Positions 1-6,462 of a DNA stretch of 64,000 nucleotides are shown piece after piece. Position 1 is the first letter of the stretch, and each line of letters starts with the position of its first letter. The translations under genes were made by a program, and so were the position numbers. This DNA comes from Nesterenkonia sp. E16_10 (GTDB lineage Bacteria; Actinomycetota; Actinomycetes; Actinomycetales; Micrococcaceae). The notes beneath the pieces were generated by a model that had not been told where the DNA came from, made no database searches, and saw only the letters and a list, made by a program, of their open reading frames with translations. Location: contig NZ_JADPSA010000048.1 in the NCBI RefSeq assembly GCF_017347085.1, positions 1 to 64,000 of the forward strand. Direction: 5' to 3'.

Positions 1-172
1 GTCCAGAACACCTGGAGAAGATCCGGTCTCACAAAGATCGAGTAGCCCGTCATATCAACACCCATCTACTAAGTGTTGCAATCACCGCAAGAACCCAAGG
101 ATGCCGTAGCGGGCACCAATAGGAATGTCTCTCGTTCCTGGCGCTGAGATCGAGTGCTTGCACCAGGAATGC

Positions 173-226
173 GTAAACCCCGCGGCCGGAGTGTGAGGGG
201 ACACTGTTTCCGGACGCGGGGTTTAC
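173..226. repeat. 18-bp inverted repeat (hairpin)
   Basis: Arms at 173-190 and 209-226 are reverse complements with one mismatch (GTAAACCCCGCG core), separated by an 18-base loop that itself contains GTGT and ACAC. There is no clear T-run after either arm, so a rho-independent terminator is possible but not certain. It could also be a mobile element end or a structured untranslated region. Confidence 0.5.
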
Positions 227-373
227 TGAATCACTCGCACCTTCAATAGGTAGTCACAACACTAGAGAGCCTTCTTGGACAAGCAGTGTTCGTGGCCTGG
301 GAGCTCCCTGAAGCTAGCAAGCGGGCGGCACTGGGCTGTGAGAAGGACCCTCAGCGGGCGCTCCCATACGGCT

Positions 374-440
374 TGGGCTGTCCCGTTTTCCTAGGAGTTC
401 GGATTTCCTGGGTTCCGTATGCCCTGAGCAGGAGGAGAAC
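374..440 (+). mobile_element. Remnant of an IS3-family left end
   Basis: About 65 bases align with the sequence just upstream of the orfA transposase gene of the IS at 4907-5665. Both carry CTGTCCC, then a TTCCTGGGTTCCGTATG-like stretch, then CCTGAGC followed by AGGAGGA. No transposase frame follows here, so this is a decayed fragment in the same orientation as the complete left end at 4935-5003. Confidence 0.5.
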
Positions 441-508
441 CCGTCCTCAGCGGTGGCGACCTGTGAACCCGCACAAGACGTGCCACCGAAGATAGACGGG
501 GGCCGGGG

Positions 509-1285
509 TTAGGCTACGTCGCTGCCGTTGCGTTCCAATACCTCCAGGCCGGAAATGATGAGATCGAGGCCGAAGATGAAGTCGGCGTCAACTCCTTCTT
601 CTTCGTCACGAGGATCCGGCGTGGGCGGGCGAACGTTCGGCACGTAATTGCCGGCCGCCAGAAGTGCGGCGACATTGGGGAACCGCGTCTCTGTGATCGC
701 TTCGCCAAGCATCTCCAGGCCGTGGGCCGTCACAGCGAAGTCTGTTTCGTCCGCGAGTGACTGCTCCAATTCCACCATAGTCGCCACATGCTGGGAGACC
801 ACCAGAATGACGCCAACTTTGGTGTCGTCCTTCAGGTTCAGCCCCTCCAGTGCACCGAGCCCAATGTCTGCGCCGCGTACCGAGTTCGGCATGAGCACGG
901 AGGTCTGCCCCCGAGGGATCCCCAGCACCCATGGGTGCGCCCGGTAAGCCGCTCGGATAAGCTCAGCCCACTGCCTCAACGCCTGCTTCCAATTCGCTGA
1001 CAGTGTGATCTTGTCTGGAAGTTGAATCGCGGCGTCCTGCATTAGCCGGAGCAGTTCGTCTTTGCTCGAGAGATACCGGTAGAGCGACATGGTGGTGAAG
1101 CTGAGCGATTCAGCCACAGCCTGCATGGTGACCGCGCTCAGTCCCTTGGCATCAGCGATGTCCATTGCGGCGGCCACGATGCGCGCATGACTCAGCCCGC
1201 GATTCGGTCCACGTTGTGGCACCTCTTGCATGCCCCAAGCAATCGTAACCGCACGTGGTAATCCAGTATCCGTGATGTCAGCCAT
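509..1285 (-). CDS. TetR/AcrR-family transcriptional regulator
   Basis: A 258-residue DNA-binding repressor. The helix-turn-helix lies at about residues 30-80 (LSHARIVAAAMDIAD, then TTMSLYRYLSSKDEL, the usual TetR recognition helix). The remaining C-terminal part resembles the TetR_C ligand-binding domain found beside drug exporters. It is transcribed away from a drug-type ABC exporter. The intergenic region carries two mirrored 19-bp palindromes (1308-1362), so it very likely represses itself and the exporter until a ligand binds. The inducer cannot be read from the sequence. Confidence 0.9.
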   Translation of the reverse strand: MADITDTGLPRAVTIAWGMQEVPQRGPNRGLSHARIVAAAMDIADAKGLSAVTMQAVAESLSFTTMSLYRYLSSKDELLRLMQDAAIQLPDKITLSANWKQALRQWAELIRAAYRAHPWVLGIPRGQTSVLMPNSVRGADIGLGALEGLNLKDDTKVGVILVVSQHVATMVELEQSLADETDFAVTAHGLEMLGEAITETRFPNVAALLAAGNYVPNVRPPTPDPRDEEEGVDADFIFGLDLIISGLEVLERNGSDVA

Positions 1286-1307
1286 GATCCGAATTCTCTC
1301 ACCAGGG

Positions 1308-1362
1308 GTCTGTGTAACTCATACACAGTGTGTGTAATACTCTGTGTATGAGTTACACAGAC
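1308..1362. promoter_or_regulatory. Twin TetR operators as a 21-bp perfect inverted repeat
   Basis: Arms at 1308-1328 and 1342-1362 are perfect reverse complements. Each arm is also a palindrome of the form CTGTGTA-N5-TACACAG (1310-1328 and 1342-1360). This gives two operator sites between the divergent regulator and exporter genes. The right site covers the ATG of the exporter ATPase at 1348, so a bound repressor would block the promoter and the start codon together. Confidence 0.85.
1335..1340 (+). promoter_or_regulatory. -10 box of a probable leaderless promoter
   Basis: TAATAC lies 7 bases before the ATG at 1348, between the two operator palindromes, and no Shine-Dalgarno sequence precedes that ATG. 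The spacing puts transcription start at or next to the start codon, which suggests a leaderless exporter mRNA, a common arrangement in Actinobacteria. Confidence 0.6.
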
Positions 1363-2256
1363 AGCCCGCTTCTCGAGATCTCAGGACTCTCAAAGAGCTA
1401 TGGCAAGCATGATGTGCTGAAGAACCTCAACTTGACCCTCCCGCCCGGGATACACGCCCTACTCGGACCAAACGGGGCAGGCAAGACCACACTGATCAAC
1501 GTCCTGTCCACGTTGATTCCCCATGACTCCGGAGAGATACGCGTACTGGGACTGGACACGCGACGTGACAAGAAGCGGATCCAGGGGCTGATCTCGTTGA
1601 CCGGGCAGTACGCCGCCGTGGATGGACAGCTCTCTGGGATGGAAAACATGCTCATGATGGGCCGGCTTTTTGGGCTTTCCCGGCGGGATGCAGTGCGCCG
1701 CTCCCAGGCCCTTCTTGAAAGGTTCGATCTCACTGCTGCAATGAATAAGCGTGTATCGACCTACTCAGGGGGCATGCGGCGCAAACTTGACATCGCCGCC
1801 AGTCTGATTGCAGACCCGCTGCTGATCTTCCTGGACGAGCCCACCACCGGATTGGACACCCGAAGCCGTCAGGCGCTCTGGGACGAGATTCAGGCACTCG
1901 CGGCCCATGGCACCTCAATCTTCCTCACCACGCAGTACTTGGAGGAGGCCGATGTCCTCGCGGATCGAATCATGGTCCTTCATGACGGGCGAATCGTGGC
2001 CGAAGGCACCGCCTCCCAGTTAAAGGAACGCATCGGTGGTTCCACCATCCAGGTCCATGATCAGGCAGGTCGCGTCATCAAGGAAATCTCCACCTCCGGT
2101 GAGGCAACCGACGTCGCCCACCACATATCCGCCATCGCACAACACCAACCAGAGGTCGCGGTCACCGTCCGTCGCCCCACGCTCGATGAGGTCTTCCTGG
2201 AGCTCACCGGTGCCCCGGCATCCCAGGAGTCCGACACAGAAGGAGCCCAGACGTGA
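1348..2256 (+). CDS. Drug-type ABC exporter, ATP-binding protein (DrrA-like)
   Basis: A 302-residue cytoplasmic ATPase that should power the membrane partner encoded next. Visible motifs are Walker A (GPNGAGKTT, near residue 39), the ABC signature (YSGGMRRKLDIAAS), Walker B (LLIFLDEPTTGLD) and the switch region (LTTQYLEEAD). The C-terminal extension of about 80 residues after the nucleotide-binding fold is typical of DrrA/daunorubicin-resistance ATPases. I chose the ATG at 1348 because it follows a -10 box and starts the family alignment; an upstream GTG would sit inside the operator. The stop overlaps the permease start by 4 bases. The substrate is unknown. Confidence 0.9.
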   Translation: MSYTDSPLLEISGLSKSYGKHDVLKNLNLTLPPGIHALLGPNGAGKTTLINVLSTLIPHDSGEIRVLGLDTRRDKKRIQGLISLTGQYAAVDGQLSGMENMLMMGRLFGLSRRDAVRRSQALLERFDLTAAMNKRVSTYSGGMRRKLDIAASLIADPLLIFLDEPTTGLDTRSRQALWDEIQALAAHGTSIFLTTQYLEEADVLADRIMVLHDGRIVAEGTASQLKERIGGSTIQVHDQAGRVIKEISTSGEATDVAHHISAIAQHQPEVAVTVRRPTLDEVFLELTGAPASQESDTEGAQT

Positions 2257-3116
2257 GCACCTCAACGCAAGAATCTCCTGAGGCGCGCTCAGTGCCGGGC
2301 GTAACCGCATCCAGAGCATCACAGCCCGCACGAGCCAGTTTTCTTACCAGCCTGGCCGTCTCCTCCCTACGCAGTCTGAAGCACTCCTTCCGCGACCTTG
2401 AGTCACTGCTCATGGCGATTCTGTTGCCATTGATGCTGATGTTGGTTTTCGTTTTCATACTCGGCGGGGCCATGGACGTCAGTGACGCTGCCAACGCGTC
2501 GGAGACGCGGAACGCTTATCTCTCATATGTGCTGCCCGCCATCGCACTGACCACGGCAGGCTTCGGAGCTTCCTACACCGCCGTGGTCGTCAGCAATGAC
2601 ATGACCACCGGGTTCATGAATCGGTTACGCACAATGCCCTTCCCCTCAATCACTGTGCTGCTGGGGCACACCGTTTCCTCGATGGCACGCAATTTGCTGG
2701 CCACAGCGGTGGTGGTTGCCTCGGCGTTCGCCCTGGGTTTCCGCACTGACTCCTCGGCCCTCGAACTAGTGGCCGCTGTCGGTCTGATCGCTTTATGGAT
2801 CCTGGTGATCACGGTGGTTTTCGCCACACTCGGGATGGTGGCCGGGTCTGCTGAATCGGCGAGTGGGTACGGCTTCATTCTGTTGTTCTTGCCGTATGTA
2901 TCCTCTGGATTCGCGCCTGTGGAATCCATGCCGGGGTGGCTCCAGGGGTTCGCCCAACATCAGCCGATGACTCCGATCATCGACGCATCACGTGCCTTGC
3001 TGAACGGTGATCCCGTTGGTAGCTCCTGGTGGATCGGGACCATATGGTGCGCTGGGTTCTTCGCCATCGCTATCTGGCTGATCGCGGTCATCTTCCCGCG
3101 CAGGGTTGCACGCTGA
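2253..3116 (+). CDS. ABC-2 type exporter permease (DrrB-like)
   Basis: A 287-residue integral membrane protein forming the channel of the exporter with the preceding ATPase. About 40 hydrophilic N-terminal residues are followed by six predicted membrane segments, beginning near SLLMAILLPLMLMLVFVFIL. The central GFMNRLRTMPF stretch and the late FAPVESMPGWLQGFAQHQP motif are characteristic of ABC-2 drug and polysaccharide exporters. It starts with GTG and overlaps the ATPase gene by 4 bases, so the two are co-translated under the TetR repressor. Confidence 0.9.
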   Translation: MSTSTQESPEARSVPGVTASRASQPARASFLTSLAVSSLRSLKHSFRDLESLLMAILLPLMLMLVFVFILGGAMDVSDAANASETRNAYLSYVLPAIALTTAGFGASYTAVVVSNDMTTGFMNRLRTMPFPSITVLLGHTVSSMARNLLATAVVVASAFALGFRTDSSALELVAAVGLIALWILVITVVFATLGMVAGSAESASGYGFILLFLPYVSSGFAPVESMPGWLQGFAQHQPMTPIIDASRALLNGDPVGSSWWIGTIWCAGFFAIAIWLIAVIFPRRVAR

Positions 3117-3420
3117 CTCTCCTGCAACGCGAATAGCTTTGCATGGGGTCCCGCCCAGGGAAGCGACACGACCGGGATCCTGTCAGGGTGCAGACTATTG
3201 ATCTCGTCATGCCATTGGGGTCTGCCGCATTAGTAGGTGACATCTTGACCCGAGCCTCCTGGTGTAAACGCAGTGCGTCGCTCTGGGGTGTACCCAGACG
3301 CCACAGCCGAGAGGATTGCTGGGCTCTTCGAGGACTTGTGGCGTGAAGTCACCGCGCATTCTAAAGCCCCACAATCACACTCAGGTTTAGACCCTGCAAC
3401 ACGCAAGCGTCCCCGTGGCC
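3117..3420. other. Intergenic stretch, no gene recognised
   Basis: Between the exporter permease and the HEPN gene. Short frames exist on both strands but none has a good ribosome binding site or family resemblance. It may contain decayed coding sequence, since composition and codon pattern are irregular; I cannot name a source. Confidence 0.4.
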
Positions 3421-3849
3421 CTAGGCCACAGTCGACACCCGAGAGTAGAAGTCTCTGCTTGGGTCGAAACGTCTTACGAGCCAACCCCCAACCTCTTCGT
3501 CCGCTGCAGCCCAACGAAGGGCGTCATTGGGTCCAACAGAGCCCCCGTCTCCATGAGCTATCTTGTGCCTGGCGTTTACGAGAGCACCCAGATCACTCGA
3601 CCTAATCCGAGGGCCGGAGTCATCCTGGAGAAAGTCTCTAAGCTCTAACCCCCACTCTGGGGAGAAGGTTTGGACGAAATCAATTAGCTGCTTAGCTCGC
3701 ACGCCTTGTCCAGACCGGAGACCTGAAAGAAGCCGATTACGCACAAGGTCGAGGGCCACACGGTTAACGAATAGATCTGCCACGTCGTCCCTAACCGCTT
3801 CGACATATCCAGCAGCTCTCACCACTGTGTATCGAGACATCGCAACCAC
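3421..3849 (-). CDS. HEPN-domain protein (RiboL-PSP-HEPN type), putative RNase
   Basis: A 142-residue protein resembling the RiboL-PSP/MAE_28990 HEPN families. The key feature is LVNARHKIAHGD near residues 91-102, which gives the R-x4-H catalytic signature of HEPN ribonucleases. The pattern around it (GYVEAVRDD early, FSPEWGLELRDFL in the middle, GGWLVRRFDP at the end) matches the same group. Such proteins cut RNA in toxin-antitoxin and anti-phage systems. The GTG at 3849 follows GAGGGG by 6 bases; an ATG at 3840 is an alternative. It lies 95 bases downstream of a DUF262 gene on the same strand, a pairing I know from defence loci. RNase activity is inferred. Confidence 0.75.
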   Translation of the reverse strand: MVAMSRYTVVRAAGYVEAVRDDVADLFVNRVALDLVRNRLLSGLRSGQGVRAKQLIDFVQTFSPEWGLELRDFLQDDSGPRIRSSDLGALVNARHKIAHGDGGSVGPNDALRWAAADEEVGGWLVRRFDPSRDFYSRVSTVA

Positions 3850-3944
3850 GAGCGCCCCCTCTTTCGGGGAACTGCCTCAGAGTGTCGCTGTTAATTCCGG
3901 CAGATCCTGTTTACGGCTGCGAACAGTAGCTGGCGGCCAGGTGC

Positions 3945-4895
3945 TCACGCTTTAGGCGCCGTCGCCGCTCGATCCAGGCGCAGCATGACGAAATCTCTAT
4001 CCGCTGTGGAGCGTGTGGTTGCAGTGACAAATTCAGGATCTGAACCGAGTGCCCGGATCGATGCTTCAAGGTCGTTCGTCAGGTTGCCGGCAGCAATTGC
4101 CCGCATGACACCCACAAAGATTGCCTCTTTCCGAGCTGCATTTATCTGCGACGCACCGTGGCTACGAAGTATCGACGGACCAAGCGCTCGAAGCTCCTCG
4201 GCGGCTGTTTCAAAGGTCTCACTTGCCTCGAGCACGGTCGCGTCTGGTTGGCGAAAAGCGCTGGCGAACTTGTTGAGGAAGGACTTCAAAGGCCTAGCGT
4301 AATCGTCGGCTTGCATGAAAAGCGCAATGATTCGAAGGGTGAGTTCCTGGTCGTGAAGCCGAGCGCTGCGCTTACCGTACAGTTCACGCCAACCAGGGTT
4401 CGAGTTCATCCGTTCAAGAAGCCCAATGATAGGGCCAGCAGATAGAGCAACTCGTATCTCGTGAGCAGTCAGCTGCGTGCCACCCGAGTTGAGGCGCTCA
4501 AAGACCTGGTAGATCGCCTCGTTCATCTCGGGCGAGCCATCTGTCGCCACGATAGTGGCATTCAGGTACGAATCGTCCAGTCGGAACTGGAGCGCTTCCC
4601 CGAGTGTCTTGTAGGTATGACCCATAAATTGCTCGCTGACGTTCCTAAGAGCGAACTCCCTTTTTGCGTGCACGCCCTCATAGAACTTCTGTAGCGTCAG
4701 AAGGCGTTGCTGTCCGTCGAGGACCAATAAGCGATTGTGGCTCGTTTGCTTCACCAGGAAGATGCCGAGGATGGGGAACCCGAGAAGTAGGGACTCGATG
4801 AACCGATCCATTTGCGCCTTGGTCCACACAAATCCGCGCTGGAAACCGTCCGTGTCGATTCGGGAGACTTCTTTCCCGTAAGTGGGCACCAGCAT
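3945..4895 (-). CDS. DUF262 (GmrSD-type N-domain) protein, 5' end lost at an IS
   Basis: About 316 residues with family resemblance from the first methionine shown. Motifs are FQRGFVWTKAQMDRFIESLL (residues 18-37) and VLDGQQRLLTL (58-68), the DGQQR signature of the DUF262 ParB/Srx-like nuclease or NTPase domain. The open frame runs on upstream to 5528, but beyond 4907 it only reads the antisense of an IS, so the native N-terminus (perhaps 20-30 residues) has been replaced. Standard DUF262 proteins carry more sequence before the FQRG motif. The gene probably paired with the HEPN gene downstream as a defence or toxin module. Whether it is still expressed and folds is unclear. Confidence 0.65.
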   Translation of the reverse strand: MLVPTYGKEVSRIDTDGFQRGFVWTKAQMDRFIESLLLGFPILGIFLVKQTSHNRLLVLDGQQRLLTLQKFYEGVHAKREFALRNVSEQFMGHTYKTLGEALQFRLDDSYLNATIVATDGSPEMNEAIYQVFERLNSGGTQLTAHEIRVALSAGPIIGLLERMNSNPGWRELYGKRSARLHDQELTLRIIALFMQADDYARPLKSFLNKFASAFRQPDATVLEASETFETAAEELRALGPSILRSHGASQINAARKEAIFVGVMRAIAAGNLTNDLEASIRALGSDPEFVTATTRSTADRDFVMLRLDRAATAPKA

Positions 4896-5003
4896 GGACC
4901 CGCGATTGAACCGCCCTGGGTTTGATGGAGACTCTGGTCTGTCCCGGGTTCCAAGGAGCAGCCATTTCTTGGATTCTGTATGTCCTGAGCTCAGGAGGAA
5001 CAG

Positions 5004-5309
5004 ATGGGACGAAGAGGCTACCCGACTGAATTTCGACGCAGAGTGTTGGACCTGCTCAACACGGGCCGCAGCGTCGCGGGCATCGCGCACGACCTTCAGA
5101 TCAGTGACCAGACGGTCTACGCCTGGCGCCGACAAGACCGGATCGACCGTGGAGAGATCACGGGTATGACCACCGCGGAGAAGGCCGAACTGCGCGTGGC
5201 GAAGAATCGAATCGCTGCATTGGAGATGCAGCTGGCCGTCGCAACGAAGGCGGTGGAGGTGTTTAAAGCCGAGACCGACGCAAACGGCGGCACTCGGCGG
5301 TCGAGCTGA
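5004..5309 (+). CDS. IS3-family transposase OrfA
   Basis: A 101-residue DNA-binding subunit. RGYPTEFRRRVLDLLNTGRS begins the HTH_8-type helix-turn-helix, continuing to ISDQTVYAWRRQDRID. A leucine-zipper-like coiled coil follows (KAELRVAKNRIAALEMQLAV). AGGAGG stands 5 bases before the ATG. The length is normal for IS3 OrfA. Since OrfB is destroyed, the protein cannot catalyse transposition alone, although it might bind the inverted repeats of related elements. Confidence 0.85.
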   Translation: MGRRGYPTEFRRRVLDLLNTGRSVAGIAHDLQISDQTVYAWRRQDRIDRGEITGMTTAEKAELRVAKNRIAALEMQLAVATKAVEVFKAETDANGGTRRSS

Positions 5310-5624
5310 TCTCCGCTCAGGGGCTGCCAGTGCGTCTCGCGTGTCGAACCCTGGGGTTTCAGAGTCGGGCATTACGACCGGCGAGACAGGGCCCCTTCGG
5401 AACGAGCAATCCGACACCAGTGGCTCACCGGTGTCATCGCCCAGGTCTATGCGGCTTCTCACGGCCGCTACGGAGTGCGACGAGTCCACGCTGAGCTCAC
5501 CATGGGGCGGGGTATCAGTGTCGGGCATCTACAAGTGGGCTTGTTGATGCGCCGGGCCGGTCTCGCCGGCTGACGGGTCGGCGTAAATGGAGACACATCC
5601 TGCCCGATCAGATTGCCACCAAAC
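5275..5624 (+). pseudogene. IS3-family transposase OrfB fragment, frameshifted
   Basis: Reading across frames recovers a continuous OrfB N-terminus: AVELISAQGLPVRLACRTLG, then SESG, then RHQWLTGVIAQVYAASHGRY, then GVRRVHAEL and VGLLMRRAGLAG, ending near KWRHILPDQIAT. Three single-base losses (near 5354, 5369 and 5572) break the frame. Everything downstream of the HTH_21 region, including the DDE integrase core, is missing before the right inverted repeat. It is therefore a dead transposase remnant. Confidence 0.75.
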
Positions 5625-5667
5625 CCAGGACAGACCAGAGTCTCCAAGAATCCCAGGGCGGTTCAAA

Positions 5668-5814
5668 GAACTAAAGCCCTCCCCTTCAAAGCCGAAGCAT
5701 CTCCTTGCTACGCATAAGGCTGGGACCCATACACAGACGGAGTTGGCTGAACTCTCTGACGTGTCACGTGCGACGGTCTATCGGGAGATTCAGCGGGCGC
5801 AACCGGAAGGTTAG
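5668..5814 (+). pseudogene. C-terminal fragment of a serine recombinase (resolvase/invertase)
   Basis: The last 38 residues read HLLATHKAGTHTQTELAELS then DVSRATVYREIQRAQPEG. This is the HTH_7 DNA-binding tail of Tn3-type resolvases and invertases (AG-x-TQ-ELAEL-x-VSRATVYR). The catalytic serine domain is absent; the sequence begins at the right end of the IS. It shows that the IS sits at the junction of two gene remnants and that a recombinase-bearing element was once here. Confidence 0.7.
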
Positions 5815-5939
5815 CCCGCTGGCGTCTCGATAAAAGAGGAGCAATGTCGTCGCAATTGGTAGTTGCGCAACCTTAAATAGACAGATTGACACGCCGAGAC
5901 ACGCGGCGTTTCGAGAAACTTCTTCTTGGGAGCATCGAA

Positions 5940-5955
5940 CTCCACAGCTGTGGAG
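5940..5955. repeat. Perfect 16-bp palindrome
   Basis: CTCCACAGCTGTGGAG is a perfect palindrome with no spacer. A related site with the same CCACAG/CTGTGG arms follows 50 bases later. The pair could be regulator operators or a recombinase core left from the former element. Confidence 0.5.
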
Positions 5956-6005
5956 GAACGCCCGGGAGGGGTGACGCTTCCGCGCCATTCCGGGGGGTTT
6001 CACGG

Positions 6006-6022
6006 TCCACAGGTCCTGTGGA
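6006..6022. repeat. 17-bp palindrome sharing arms with 5940-5955
   Basis: TCCACAG-GTC-CTGTGGA has 7-base arms around a 3-base centre. The arms match the palindrome at 5940-5955, which suggests that one protein recognises both. Confidence 0.45.
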
Positions 6023-6282
6023 CAGCCGGTGGAGAACTACACCTATGCAACTACAACATCTAGTGGCTACTGATATCTCCGGACCCAACATGTAGTATTG
6101 ACATATCGTTTCGGCGAGGTTAGACAGTTCCGGTCCGCACCCACTGCAATGGGTACGGACCGGGAACCCCCTGAGGGGCTATTGGCTGATTTGTCTCCAG
6201 CAACCGATAGCTTACCGAAGTTTCCAGCGGCCGCCTGGGTCGTGACTTCTTCCTCGGGCCAACCCCTGAGGAAGGAGAAGCC

Positions 6283-6378
6283 ATGGCGACCATCCGTCGC
6301 ACCCAGACGTCCCGTCGGGGACCTATCAAGGTCAAAATTGTGACCACCACGACCACTCGGCGCGTGCGCACCCGATGA
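6283..6378 (+). CDS. 31-residue basic small protein upstream of the CD-NTase
   Basis: A short frame with a strong ribosome binding site: GAGGAAGGAG ends 4 bases before the ATG. The product begins MATIRRTQTSRRGPIKVKIV and continues with a run of five threonines and an arginine-rich end. It has 10 basic residues in 31 and no acidic residue. It ends 84 bases before the CD-NTase start on the same strand. It might be an authentic small protein of the defence locus or a translated leader. No family is recognised, and coding status rests on the ribosome binding site and position. Confidence 0.5.
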   Translation: MATIRRTQTSRRGPIKVKIVTTTTTRRVRTR

Positions 6379-6462
6379 CATGCAGCTGGTCGGCACCTAC
6401 TGGTGTCGACCAGCACACCACCACATGTTGCCGTCCAGGCCGCTATCGACCGGAGGTAGGAA

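Larger units (their letters stand above)
1..508. other. Gene-poor left edge
   Basis: I see no convincing gene here. A 69-codon frame at 286-495 has no ribosome binding site or recognisable domain. The stretch does hold a strong inverted repeat (173-226) and a remnant of an IS3-family left end (374-440), both listed separately. Base composition is lower in GC than the core genes further right, which fits an accessory or transferred region. Confidence 0.5.
4907..5665 (+). mobile_element. Internally deleted IS3-family insertion sequence
   Basis: The ends are inverted repeats beginning TGAACCGCCCTGGG and finishing CCCAGGGCGGTTCA. Similarity extends inwards for about 40 bases and includes GGAGACTCTGGTCTGTCC and its complement. 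The element is 759 bp, against roughly 1.2-1.5 kb for autonomous IS3 members. It keeps orfA and the start of orfB but lacks the integrase catalytic core. No target-site duplication is visible (left flank ends CGAT, right flank starts AAGA), and different broken genes lie on each side, so a rearrangement or adjacent deletion followed insertion. Confidence 0.85.
5815..6282. other. Intergenic region upstream of the CBASS-like locus
   Basis: No gene is recognised over about 470 bases. It contains a perfect 16-bp palindrome (5940-5955) and a second related palindrome (6006-6022), plus AT-richer patches near 5860-5885 and 6085-6110 where a promoter for the downstream locus could lie. I cannot point to a clear -35/-10 pair. 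Confidence 0.4.

Noticed and set aside
286-495. 69-codon frame near the left edge
   Set aside because: No ribosome binding site or family; part overlaps the IS remnant at 374-440.
509-1285. TetR protein as PaaR for the phenylacetate sites
   Set aside because: Its own intergenic operators (CTGTGTA-N5-TACACAG) differ completely from the ACCG/CGGT palindromes, so it controls the exporter instead.
3273-3605. 110-codon plus-strand frame overlapping the HEPN gene end
   Set aside because: Its second half is antisense to the HEPN gene and its start lacks a ribosome binding site; a decayed fragment cannot be excluded for 3280-3360.
4896-5528. N-terminal extension of the DUF262 frame by 211 codons
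   Set aside because: The extension is the antisense reading of the IS (orfA, orfB fragment and left inverted repeat), not native protein.
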